From JBBQBQ01 sp038317685 (GTDB lineage: Bacteria > Desulfobacterota > Desulfuromonadia > Desulfuromonadales > DDH964), in contig JBBQBQ010000129.1 in assembly GCA_038317685.1 (NCBI GenBank), forward strand, positions 1 to 9,479: a stretch of 9,479 nucleotides of DNA. Direction: 5' to 3'. Both the position numbers and the translations under genes were made by a program. The notes beneath the pieces were generated by a model. It worked only from the letters and a program-made list of their open reading frames with translations, made no database searches and was not told the DNA's origin. This document shows positions 1 to 6,606 of the stretch, one piece after another; position 1 is the stretch's first letter, and every line of letters starts with the position of its first letter.

Positions 1-745
1 CCTGGTGGCTGACCACCGCCAGATAGATTTCCTGGGACATCGGATAGAAGCCGAGGGTAATGCCGAAACGATCGGAAAGAGAGAGCTTTTCCGACACCCG
101 CTCTTCCGGGTGGATCTCGTCCTCGCCGGTGTTTTCCAGAAGTCGCTCCGGCATCAGGTGCCGGCGGTTGCTGGTGGCATAGATCAGGACATTCTCCGGA
201 CGGGCCTCGAGCCCCCCTTCCAGCAACGCCTTGAGTTCCCGGTAGGCGACATCCGATTCGTCGAAGGAAAGGTCATCGCAGAAGAGAATAAAGCGCCGCG
301 GCACCTCCCGCAAACGGGAGCAGATCAGCGGCAGCTGACCGAGATCGCTCTTCTGGACCTCCACCAGCCGCAGACCGTGGTCGCCATAGGCCCGCAACAA
401 CCCCTTGACGGCGGAAGATTTGCCGCTCCCCCGTTCCCCCCAGAGGAGGATATTGTTGGCCGGGTAGCCGTACAGGAACTGGCGGGTGTTGCGGTGCAGA
501 CGCTCCAACGCCCGATCGATGCCGAGGAGATTGGCATGGTCGGGGAGGTCGGGATGTGTCACCGGCTGCAGCCAGCCCTCTCGCCCCTCGGTCAACCAGC
601 GAAAGGCCAGCGCGTCGACGACTTCCCCGGCCCCTTCGGGGGGCTCACCGCATTGGTCCAGCAGGGCTTGTTCGCCGAGGTCGAGCAGCCGCTCCACCCG
701 TTCCAGCAGATAATTCCAGTCGATATCGAGATCTTCCAGGCTCAT
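1..745 (-). CDS. DUF815-family AAA+ ATPase (C-terminus cut by window edge)
   Basis: The minus-strand frame from an ATG at 745 stays open to the window start and gives 248 residues; the family usually runs to roughly 280-300, so a few dozen C-terminal residues are missing. Seen: Walker A GERGSGKS at residues 103-110, a Walker B-like strand FILFCDDL at 152-159, a sensor-1-like segment ATSNRRH at 190-196, and SDRFG at 224-228, which carries the conserved arginine of this family near its C-terminal part. The order is that of DUF815 P-loop ATPases (COG2607). Their substrate is not established; ATP binding and hydrolysis in the cytoplasm is the safe inference. The start is supported by AGAGGA about 6 bases upstream. 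The gene diverges from the RNA methyltransferase across a 110-bp gap. I am confident of the family; no physiological role can be given. Confidence 0.88.
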   Translation of the reverse strand, partial: MSLEDLDIDWNYLLERVERLLDLGEQALLDQCGEPPEGAGEVVDALAFRWLTEGREGWLQPVTHPDLPDHANLLGIDRALERLHRNTRQFLYGYPANNILLWGERGSGKSSAVKGLLRAYGDHGLRLVEVQKSDLGQLPLICSRLREVPRRFILFCDDLSFDESDVAYRELKALLEGGLEARPENVLIYATSNRRHLMPERLLENTGEDEIHPEERVSEKLSLSDRFGITLGFYPMSQEIYLAVVSHQ

Positions 746-786
746 GGTCCGTCCTCTTGCGAGCAGGCTGAATTTGCGACCGGGGA

Positions 787-815
787 AGTCTAGCAGAAAT
801 TGGGGCTATAGGCAA
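787..815 (-). promoter_or_regulatory. Candidate sigma-70 promoter of the DUF815 ATPase gene
   Basis: On the minus strand TTGCCT (815-810) and TAGACT (792-787) are separated by 17 bases, matching 3/6 and 4/6 consensus positions. It lies about 42 bases upstream of the ATPase start. Pattern match only. Confidence 0.35.
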
Positions 816-855
816 AACTGTCCGGCATGGTATGCTCACTCCCTTTGGAGATGCC

Positions 856-1974
856 ATGAAGCCAGACCGAATTCTGAAACTCTTTGCGATTACGGCTCCC
901 GGACTGGAAGGTGTCTGCGCCCGGGAAATGCTGGAACTGGGACTTCCGGAGGTCGCGGTTGAGGACGGCGGCGTGCGATTCTCCGGAGGATTGCGGGAGC
1001 TCTATCGCGCCAACCTCTGGCTCCGCAGCGCCAGCCGCATCCTGGTGCGCTTCGGCGACTTCAGGTGCCGCTCCTTCCCGGAGCTCTTCCAGGGGAGTCA
1101 GCGTCTCCCCTGGGGGACGGTGCTACGGCTCGGGACCAGGGTGCAAGTGCGGGCGACCAGCCACCAGTCCCGGCTGATCCATACCGGCCGCATCGGCGAG
1201 ACCCTGGGGGCCGCGATCGAAGCCGCTTTGGGACCCCGGGAAGTCCCTGCCGGCAGCCCCACCCAACTGGTCCTGGTCCGAATTTGTGACGACCATTGTC
1301 AACTCTCCATCGACACTTCCGGGGAATTGCTGCACCGCCGCGGCTACCGGGAGGAAACGGGTCATGCTCCGCTGCGCGAAACTCTTGCCGCCAGTCTCCT
1401 GGACCTGGCCGGGTGGGGAGCCGGCGAAGCCCTGGTCGATCCTACCTGTGGTTCAGGGACCATCGTCATCGAAGCTGCCCTGCGCGCGGCGAGGATCGCT
1501 CCCGGAACCGGCCGGAGCTTCGCCTTTATGGATTGGCCGGGATATCGTCCCGGGCTGTGGCAGGCGCTGCTGGGGGATGCGGCCAAACTCCGCCGGGAAG
1601 TCCCGGTTTCCATCCAGGGGAGCGATCGGGCCCCGCAGATCATTGCTGCCGCGGTGCGCAATGCCGAGCGGGCCGGGGTCGCGGGGCTGGTGCGTTTGGA
1701 GCCGGGGGACCTGGCCGATCTGCGCCTGCCGGCGGGGCCGGGGCTGGTCTTGTGCAATCCGCCCTACGGGGAACGGCTCGGCCAGGCTGCGGAACTGCCG
1801 GAACTCTTTGCCAGCCTCGGGGCGGCCGTGCGCCGGGGCGGGTCCGGTTGGCGCTGCGCCTTTCTTGCACCTGGCCCGGAATTGGCCAAGGCGACGGGGC
1901 TGACTCCCCGCTCCGTGGCCCGACTGAGCAACGGCGGACTGGAAATCGAACTGTTTTTGGGTGGAAGTCGGTGA
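856..1974 (+). CDS. THUMP-domain class I SAM-dependent RNA methyltransferase (RlmL/COG0116 type)
   Basis: The product is a 372-residue methyltransferase, probably acting on the exocyclic N2 of a guanine in 23S rRNA, as RlmL and its relatives do. Numbering from the ATG at 856: the N-terminal part (about 1-155) fits a ferredoxin-like plus THUMP RNA-binding region. The UPF0020 catalytic domain follows, with SAM-binding motif I DPTCGSGT at 195-202, a motif II-like GSD at 255-257, and catalytic NPPYGER at 301-307. NPPY is typical of enzymes methylating exocyclic amines. The length matches the stand-alone THUMP-methyltransferase family; the second methyltransferase half of E. coli RlmKL is absent. 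An upstream in-frame ATG at 832 exists, but GGAG at 847-850, five bases before 856, favours the later start. The exact target nucleotide cannot be read from the sequence; older databases label such genes DNA methylases, which is unlikely given the THUMP region. Confidence 0.85.
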   Translation: MKPDRILKLFAITAPGLEGVCAREMLELGLPEVAVEDGGVRFSGGLRELYRANLWLRSASRILVRFGDFRCRSFPELFQGSQRLPWGTVLRLGTRVQVRATSHQSRLIHTGRIGETLGAAIEAALGPREVPAGSPTQLVLVRICDDHCQLSIDTSGELLHRRGYREETGHAPLRETLAASLLDLAGWGAGEALVDPTCGSGTIVIEAALRAARIAPGTGRSFAFMDWPGYRPGLWQALLGDAAKLRREVPVSIQGSDRAPQIIAAAVRNAERAGVAGLVRLEPGDLADLRLPAGPGLVLCNPPYGERLGQAAELPELFASLGAAVRRGGSGWRCAFLAPGPELAKATGLTPRSVARLSNGGLEIELFLGGSR

Positions 1975-1991
1975 TGATGCGGAAAAACGGC

Positions 1992-2020
1992 TTGCATTTT
2001 CGCCTCGAATATTCTATCCT
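1992..2020 (+). promoter_or_regulatory. Candidate sigma-70 promoter of rpsU
   Basis: TTGCAT (1992-1997) and TATCCT (2015-2020) are separated by exactly 17 bases, matching 3/6 and 4/6 consensus positions, with the rpsU start 67 bases downstream. It sits in the 112-bp gap after the methyltransferase, so rpsU may be transcribed separately. Confidence 0.4.
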
Positions 2021-2086
2021 CCGTCCTCGTCCTGCGGCCAATGGCCGGGACTTCAAAAGTGAGATGGGAAGCGAGGTGATCTGTTC

Positions 2087-2281
2087 GTGGAAATCCAGGT
2101 TGTCGACAACAACGTCGAAAAGGCGATCCGCGTCCTTAAGCGTAAGCTGCAGCAGGAAGGCCTCTTCCGTGAAATGAAGCAGCGCAAGTTTTACGAGAAG
2201 CCCAGCGTTAAGCGCAAGCGCAAGGAGAAGGAAGCCCAGCGGCGCCTCCGCAAGAAGTTGCGGCTGATGCGCACCGACTGA
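2087..2281 (+). CDS. rpsU: 30S ribosomal protein S21
   Basis: This is a 64-residue basic protein of the small ribosomal subunit, which in E. coli S21 sits near the 3' end of 16S rRNA and helps initiation. The sequence shows the full family pattern: VDNNVEKAIRVLKRKLQQEG near the N-terminus, FREMKQRKFYEKPS in the middle, and a lysine/arginine-rich C-terminal tail. Length is normal. The start is a GTG at 2087, preceded by AGGTGA (2074-2079) seven bases upstream; no ATG fits this N-terminus. It is not next to dnaG or rpoD as in enteric bacteria, but stands alone after an RNA methyltransferase and ends in a strong hairpin. Confidence 0.96.
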   Translation: MEIQVVDNNVEKAIRVLKRKLQQEGLFREMKQRKFYEKPSVKRKRKEKEAQRRLRKKLRLMRTD

Positions 2282-2303
2282 TCCCTCGATCAAATGGTTT
2301 CAA

Positions 2304-2351
2304 CCAAAACGGCAATGGCCGGTCCCTCGGGACCGGCCATTGCCGTTTTGG
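2304..2351. terminator. Bidirectional intrinsic terminator between rpsU and the GAPDH gene
   Basis: A perfect 23-bp inverted repeat (2304-2326 with 2329-2351) folds into a GC-rich hairpin. The arms carry AAAA at 2306-2309 on one side and TTTT at 2346-2349 on the other, so the structure offers a short U tract to transcripts from either direction. It begins 22 bases after the rpsU stop and ends 25 bases before the GAPDH stop on the other strand, as expected for a shared terminator of convergent genes. Confidence 0.85.
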
Positions 2352-2376
2352 CCATTGGTTTGGTTGAGGACCTTCC

Positions 2377-3822
2377 TCAGCGAGGGTAGCAGGGGAGTTC
2401 CAGGCCGGCCATCTTGGCGACCATCCGCACCACCTGGGCGCTGTAGCCGAATTCGTTATCGTACCAGACGTACAGGACGATGCGGTCCCCCTGGACAATG
2501 GTCGCCAGGGAGTCGACGACACCGGCGTGGCGGGAACCGACGAAGTCGCTGGAGACGATCTCCGGGGAATTGGTGTAGTCGATCTGGTTTTGCAGGGGCG
2601 AGTCGAGGGACACGTCGCGCAGGTAGGCATTCAATTCCGCAACGCTGGTGGTGCGGCCGAGAGTCAGGTTGAGAATCGCCAGCGAGACGTTGGGGGTCGG
2701 CACCCGAATGGCGTTGCCGGTCAGTTTTCCGGCGAGTTCCGGGAGCGCCTTGGCCACCGCCTTGGCGGCACCGGTCTCGGTGATGACCATGTTGAGGGGG
2801 GCGCTCCGGCCGCGGCGGGAGTTCTTGTGGTAGTTGTCGATCAGGTTCTGGTCGTTGGTGTAGGAGTGGCAGGTTTCAACGTGCCCGAACTCGATGCCGA
2901 AGCGGTCGTTGACCGCCTTGAGGACCGGAACGATGGCATTGGTGGTGCAACTGGCGGCGGAAAAGATGCGCTCCTCCGCCGTGAGGAGGTCGTTGTTGAC
3001 GCCGAAGACGACATTCGGCACGTCTCCCTTGCCGGGGGCGGTGAGGACCACCTGGGCGATCCCCGGTGCCTGGAGGTGCCGGCCGAGGCCTTCCCGGTCG
3101 CGCCATTTGCCGGTGTTGTCGATGAGAATTGCGTCCTGGATGCCGTAGGCGTGGTAGTCGACCTTCTCGGGGGCGTCGGCGTAGATGATCCGGATCATGT
3201 TGCCATTGGCGATGATCGCGTTCTCCTCTTCATCGACGGTGATGGTGCCGTTAAAGGGACCGTGAACCGAGTCGCGGCGCAGCAGGCTGGCACGTTTGAC
3301 CAGGTCGTCCTCGCTCCCCTTGCGAACCACCGCTGCGCGCAGCCGCAGTTTGTCGCCACCCCCGGTCTTTTCGATGAGAATCCTCGCCAGCAGGCGGCCG
3401 ATGCGGCCGAAGCCGTAAAGGACCACGTCCTTCGGCTCCTGCAGCAGGGAACCCTTGCCGGTATTGACCGCGCCGAGTTCCTGCCGCACGAAGTCGGCCA
3501 GGCGAGTGCCGCCGGCTTGGGCCAGGTAGCGAACGGTCAGCTTGCCGATATCGATACGCGCCGGGGCGAGATCGAGACCGATCATGGCCTGCAGCACCGG
3601 CGCCGTCTCCCGGACCGACAGCTCGTTCTCCAGAATCTGCCTGGCGAAGCGATGGGCTTTAAGGATGTCGATCGTCGAGCCGTTCACCAACGAACGGCCG
3701 TAGACGGTTGTTACCACCCCGTGGTTCCGGTAAAGGCGGCCGATCAGCGGCAGCATCGATTCGGCCAGGTCTTCGCGGCCTTTCCAGTCCTGGAGGTAGG
3801 CGTCCTGCTTGGCGTTGTTCAT
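2377..3822 (-). CDS. Glyceraldehyde-3-phosphate dehydrogenase, long form with N-terminal extension
   Basis: The protein interconverts glyceraldehyde 3-phosphate and 1,3-bisphosphoglycerate in central metabolism. It has 481 residues against about 335 for ordinary GAPDH; the first ~130 residues form an extra, mostly helical-looking region without recognised motif. The GAPDH core then begins at KDVVLYGFGRIGR (131-143), which holds the Rossmann glycine motif. The catalytic cysteine is Cys292 in SCTTNAIVP, the catalytic histidine is His319 in CHSYTNDQ, and WYDNEFGYS (453-461) is the usual C-terminal signature. After the second Rossmann strand the sequence reads AAVVRKGS, where NAD-dependent enzymes normally carry an acidic residue soon after the strand. 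This leaves NADP use open. The ATG at 3822 has AAGGAA about 9 bases upstream. The gene diverges from the aldolase and converges on rpsU. Similar long forms are known in gamma- and deltaproteobacteria; a gluconeogenic bias is inference. Confidence 0.93.
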   Translation of the reverse strand: MNNAKQDAYLQDWKGREDLAESMLPLIGRLYRNHGVVTTVYGRSLVNGSTIDILKAHRFARQILENELSVRETAPVLQAMIGLDLAPARIDIGKLTVRYLAQAGGTRLADFVRQELGAVNTGKGSLLQEPKDVVLYGFGRIGRLLARILIEKTGGGDKLRLRAAVVRKGSEDDLVKRASLLRRDSVHGPFNGTITVDEEENAIIANGNMIRIIYADAPEKVDYHAYGIQDAILIDNTGKWRDREGLGRHLQAPGIAQVVLTAPGKGDVPNVVFGVNNDLLTAEERIFSAASCTTNAIVPVLKAVNDRFGIEFGHVETCHSYTNDQNLIDNYHKNSRRGRSAPLNMVITETGAAKAVAKALPELAGKLTGNAIRVPTPNVSLAILNLTLGRTTSVAELNAYLRDVSLDSPLQNQIDYTNSPEIVSSDFVGSRHAGVVDSLATIVQGDRIVLYVWYDNEFGYSAQVVRMVAKMAGLELPCYPR

Positions 3823-3905
3823 AAAGCGATTCCTTTCTTAAAAAAGGCGCGGTTTAACGCCGGATTGGCGGCAAATCGGGTGTATCCTAAAACGGTCCCG
3901 CCACT

Positions 3906-3911
3906 ATTGTA
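3906..3911 (-). promoter_or_regulatory. Possible -10 element for the GAPDH gene
   Basis: The minus strand reads TACAAT at 3911-3906, a 5/6 match to the -10 consensus, about 85 bases upstream of the GAPDH start. No good -35 box lies 16-18 bases before it. An alternative pair, TTACAA with TAGGAT 17 bases further on (TAGGAT at 3888-3883), overlaps it. The 216-bp divergent region must also contain the aldolase promoter, which I could not place. Confidence 0.25.
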
Positions 3912-4038
3912 ACCCCATATCAAGGGCGTGACGGAAGACTTTTGGCTGGACTTGCCGGTGGTGAGTTGTTATTAATGACCGAGTTCCACCGAACCGAACA
4001 GCAGCACTTTTTCGATAGTTGACAAGGAGGACGGAGTC

Positions 4039-5019
4039 ATGGGCGACACGGTGCATTTTTCGGATCTGGGCTTGGCCAACACTCGCGCGATGTTCCAGCA
4101 GGCGGTCGGGGGCGGCTATGCCATCCCGGCGTACAACTTCAACAATCTGGAACAGCTCCAGGCCATTGTCGTGGCCTGCGCCGAAACCGCCTCCCCGGTG
4201 ATTATCCAGGTCAGCAAGGGGGCTCGCGACTACGCCAATCAGACCATGCTGCGCTTCATGGCGATGGGCGCGGTGCAGATGGCCCGGGAAATGGGCTCCA
4301 ACATCCCGATCGCCCTCCATCTCGACCACGGAGACTCCTTCGAGGTCTGCCAGTCCTGCGTCGATTCCGGATTCTCCTCGGTGATGATCGACGGGTCCCA
4401 CCTCCCCTACGACGAAAACGTGGCCCTGACCCGTCGGGTTGTCGAATACGCCCACCGCTTCGATGTCACCGTCGAGGGGGAACTGGGGGTGCTGGCCGGC
4501 ATCGAGGATGAGGTGTCCGCCGAGCATTCCACCTACACCAAACCGGAGGAAGTGGAGGACTTCGTCAAAAAGACCGGCGTCGATTCCCTGGCGATCTCCA
4601 TCGGGACCTCCCATGGCGCTTACAAGTTCAAGCTCAAGGAAGGGGAAAGCGTGCCCCCGCTGCGGTTCGACATCCTCGCCGAATGCGAGCGGCGCCTGCC
4701 CGGTTTCCCCATCGTCCTCCACGGGGCCTCCAGCGTCGTTCAGGAGTACGTCGAACTGATCAACGCCTACGGTGGCAAGATGGATGGGGCGGTCGGCGTT
4801 CCCGAAGAACAGCTGCGGCGGGCCGCGGCGAGTGCGGTCTGCAAGATCAATATCGACTCCGACGGCCGACTGGCGGTGACCGCCCGAGTGCGAGAATACC
4901 TGGCCAAGAACCCCGGCGAGTTCGACCCCCGCAAATATCTCGGCGCCGCCCGCAAGGAGTTGGTCACGCTGATCAAACACAAAAACCTGGCGGTCCTGGG
5001 GAGTGCCGGCAAGGCCTGA
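4039..5019 (+). CDS. fba: Class II (zinc-dependent) fructose-bisphosphate aldolase
   Basis: This cytoplasmic enzyme cleaves fructose 1,6-bisphosphate to dihydroxyacetone phosphate and glyceraldehyde 3-phosphate, or runs in reverse in gluconeogenesis. The 326-residue product shows the class II (beta/alpha)8 pattern. N-terminal PAYNFNN is at 30-36. LDHGDS at 95-100 holds the likely catalytic Asp96 and zinc ligand His97. EGELG is at 146-150. Further zinc-ligand histidines are His192 in SHGAYK and His228 in LHGASS. NIDSDGR at 271-277 contributes to phosphate and substrate binding. The start is certain: AAGGAGG (4024-4030) lies eight bases upstream of the ATG. The gene is divergent from the GAPDH gene, the next enzyme of the pathway, which suggests but does not prove shared control. 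A tagatose-bisphosphate aldolase is a less likely alternative from the same superfamily. Confidence 0.94.
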   Translation: MGDTVHFSDLGLANTRAMFQQAVGGGYAIPAYNFNNLEQLQAIVVACAETASPVIIQVSKGARDYANQTMLRFMAMGAVQMAREMGSNIPIALHLDHGDSFEVCQSCVDSGFSSVMIDGSHLPYDENVALTRRVVEYAHRFDVTVEGELGVLAGIEDEVSAEHSTYTKPEEVEDFVKKTGVDSLAISIGTSHGAYKFKLKEGESVPPLRFDILAECERRLPGFPIVLHGASSVVQEYVELINAYGGKMDGAVGVPEEQLRRAAASAVCKINIDSDGRLAVTARVREYLAKNPGEFDPRKYLGAARKELVTLIKHKNLAVLGSAGKA

Positions 5020-5063
5020 CGCGGTTCTCACCGCGAAGGGTCACCTTTGCCCCCTGGAACTAG

Positions 5064-5106
5064 AACAGCAACAGCCGCAGCGATCGTCGCTGCGGCTGTT
5101 GCTGTT
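5064..5106. terminator. Hairpin terminator between fba and the ChaN-PDZ gene
   Basis: A perfect 20-bp inverted repeat (5064-5083 with 5087-5106, three-base loop TCG) lies 44 bases past the fba stop and 13 bases before the stop of the minus-strand lipoprotein gene. The flanking T and A runs are short, so efficiency is uncertain, but position and stem strength fit a shared terminator for convergent genes. Confidence 0.75.
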
Positions 5107-5119
5107 TCAGGAGTGCCGG

Positions 5120-6379
5120 TCATTGCTTGACGTGGGGCAGGGTGCGGGCGGCCGTCTCCAGAAAGCTGACCTCGATCTGCCGGGACTCTCCGGCGCGCTC
5201 CACTCTCAGGACTCCCCGATCTCCGGGCTTTTTCTGCTGGATGGCGTAGACCAGGTCGAAGTTCTCCGCCAGGGGTTCGCCGTCGAGGCTCAGCAACCGG
5301 TCCCCGGCCAGCAGCCCGGCGCGCTCCGCGTTGGATTCCGGGACCACTTCCTTGACGAGCAGACCGCCCCCGGCCGTCGCCGGTTCGATCATCACGCCGA
5401 GGAGCAGGGGCTTCACGGCAAGCTCCTCATAGGCCAGGTAGGCGACGAAATCATAGGGGACCATGGGAAACTCGGGGAGGTTGACCTCCATCATCCGGTC
5501 CTCTTTGCTGGCGGGAATGTCGATTTCGCGGCAGCCGATCAGCAGGTAGGAGGTCGGCAGACGGCGGAAGACGCGGCGGGGAATGCCGAAACCGTTGCGG
5601 ATGTGGTTGCCGCCGGCGACCACCAGCATCCGGTTTTCCTGCCCGGCCGGGCTCTGCAGATAATTCGCGACCGATTCGGCCATGGTCTCGTCCCAGACCG
5701 TCTGGGCATTGATGAAGCCATCGAGGAGCATCCCGCCATGACTCTTCGGATCGCCGAGAATCGCCGTCACCAGGCCGCGCTGGTAGGGATCGGTCAGATC
5801 CATGACGGGGAGCTGGGCCCGCTCTGCTTCGCTCAGTTGGTCCAGCGGTTTGCTGCGCACCGCCCGCACCAGGCTCTTCTCGGCGTTAAGGGCGATCACC
5901 GGGATCTGCCGGTCCCGGGCGAAGTTCAACAGCTCGCGGTAATAGGCGAAATTTTGCCCCCAGGTTTCGAACCAGCGGGACTCCTTGAGAAAGGTCTTCT
6001 CGGAGAGCTCACCCCGGACCCAGCGGTCGAGGACCGGCTGCTGGGAGCGGCTGAACATTTCCATGCCGAGGGCGAGTCGGCCGGGGGAGCGCTCGGCCAA
6101 TCCTTTGAGGACGGTCAGTTCCAGGCGGTGGGAAGCGGGGTTGTCATGGGTTTCGCCGACGTAGACGATGCGGGCGTCGGCGGCGACCGTGAGCATTTGC
6201 CCGGATGTCACCAAGGTGCCGGTCGGAAGGTGGACGATGTCCCCAAGCTGAGGCGGCTTGGCGAGCGGGTAGGGGTTCTGGGGGTCACCGATGAGCTGGG
6301 GGCCGACCGGGGCACAGGCAGCCAGGGCCAAGAGCGACAGGATGGCAGCGGAACGGCAGGTGCGGGGCGTACGGATCAT
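5120..6379 (-). CDS. ChaN-like (DUF399) lipoprotein with C-terminal PDZ domain
   Basis: This is a predicted lipoprotein of 419 residues from the ATG at 6379. The N-terminus has positive residues (MIRTPRTCR), a hydrophobic stretch, and a lipobox LAAC with Cys22 as the lipidation site; Ala at +2 fits outer-membrane sorting. The ChaN/haem-binding-like domain (PF04187 type) covers roughly 55-285, with VYVGETHDN at 72-80, GMEMFSR at 105-111, a WDETMAE segment near 229-235 and AGGNHIR at 255-261. A PDZ-like domain follows at about 325-407 (GGLLVKEVVPESNAERAGLLAGDRL region). Campylobacter ChaN binds haem, so a role in haem or iron handling is possible, but haem ligands cannot be assigned here. An upstream in-frame ATG at 6463 would bury the signal peptide; GGAG five bases before 6379 supports the chosen start. 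It is transcribed alone, convergent with fba and divergent from the XRE regulator. Confidence 0.87.
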   Translation of the reverse strand: MIRTPRTCRSAAILSLLALAACAPVGPQLIGDPQNPYPLAKPPQLGDIVHLPTGTLVTSGQMLTVAADARIVYVGETHDNPASHRLELTVLKGLAERSPGRLALGMEMFSRSQQPVLDRWVRGELSEKTFLKESRWFETWGQNFAYYRELLNFARDRQIPVIALNAEKSLVRAVRSKPLDQLSEAERAQLPVMDLTDPYQRGLVTAILGDPKSHGGMLLDGFINAQTVWDETMAESVANYLQSPAGQENRMLVVAGGNHIRNGFGIPRRVFRRLPTSYLLIGCREIDIPASKEDRMMEVNLPEFPMVPYDFVAYLAYEELAVKPLLLGVMIEPATAGGGLLVKEVVPESNAERAGLLAGDRLLSLDGEPLAENFDLVYAIQQKKPGDRGVLRVERAGESRQIEVSFLETAARTLPHVKQ

Positions 6380-6433
6380 GCGAACTCCAAGGGTGGAAGG
6401 TCGGCGGGGACCGCGGCGCGGCTCCCAATCTGA

Positions 6434-6463
6434 ATTAGACCATAAACGGCAAGCGGCGCTCAA
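6434..6463 (-). promoter_or_regulatory. Candidate sigma-70 promoter of the ChaN-PDZ gene
   Basis: On the minus strand TTGAGC (6463-6458) and TCTAAT (6439-6434) are separated by 18 bases, matching 4/6 and 5/6 consensus positions. It lies about 55 bases upstream of the lipoprotein start. No iron-responsive (Fur-like) palindrome was recognised. Confidence 0.4.
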
Positions 6464-6505
6464 GGGAAAATCGGGCCGGCGATCTCGGTCATGGGTGGCT
6501 AATCA

Positions 6506-6527
6506 TTTGACTTACCAATACTAAACA
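6506..6527 (+). promoter_or_regulatory. Candidate operator, copy 1 of a 22-bp direct repeat
   Basis: This 22-bp stretch matches copy 2 (6574-6595) at 17 of 22 positions, including CTTA in its left half and ACTAAACA at its right end. It ends six bases upstream of the -35 box of the XRE-cupin gene. The copies are 68 bp apart, with the promoter between them. Binding by the adjacent regulator is inference. Confidence 0.45.
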
Positions 6528-6533
6528 TTGTGG

Positions 6534-6561
6534 TTGACAAACGCCCTAGACAGGTTAAAAT
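6534..6561 (+). promoter_or_regulatory. Sigma-70-type promoter of the XRE-cupin regulator
   Basis: A perfect -35 box TTGACA (6534-6539) and a 5/6 -10 box TAAAAT (6556-6561) are separated by 16 bases. Transcription would start near 6568, giving a leader of about 39 bases before the GTG start. This is the best promoter match in the window and probably also feeds the downstream polyamine genes, since no clear promoter precedes them. Confidence 0.75.
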
Positions 6562-6573
6562 CCCCACCTGACT

Positions 6574-6595
6574 TTTTGCTTAGCATCACTAAACA
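6574..6595 (+). promoter_or_regulatory. Candidate operator, copy 2 of the 22-bp repeat, palindromic
   Basis: Within this copy TGCTTAG (6577-6583) and CTAAACA (6589-6595) form an inverted repeat with a five-base spacer, pairing at six of seven positions. It lies just downstream of the predicted transcription start and ends one base before the Shine-Dalgarno GGAG (6597-6600). A repressor bound here would block the promoter, which fits autoregulation. Confidence 0.5.
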
Positions 6596-6606
6596 CGGAG
6601 ACCTGC

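Noticed and set aside
5..793. Plus-strand open frame (262 codons) at the left edge
   Set aside because: Antisense to the DUF815 ATPase, whose Walker A and B motifs are explicit on the minus strand.
2296..2308. 13-bp sequence repeated in inverse orientation at 8595-8607
   Set aside because: A single 13-bp inverted match is expected about once by chance in a window of this size, and the contexts differ.
2527..3912. Long plus-strand open frame (461 codons) antisense to the GAPDH gene
   Set aside because: It mirrors the GAPDH reading frame; high GC at third codon positions suppresses stops on the opposite strand. The translation is low-complexity and matches no family, while the minus strand encodes a complete enzyme.
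4018..4023. TTGACA just before the fba start
   Set aside because: It abuts the Shine-Dalgarno sequence, so any promoter using it would start inside the coding region.
3904..5031. Minus-strand open frame (375 codons) over the aldolase gene
   Set aside because: Antisense shadow of a clearly conserved fba gene with its own strong ribosome binding site.
5003..6433. Plus-strand open frame (476 codons) over the ChaN-PDZ gene
   Set aside because: Antisense shadow; it also runs through the 5064-5106 terminator hairpin and has no recognisable domain.
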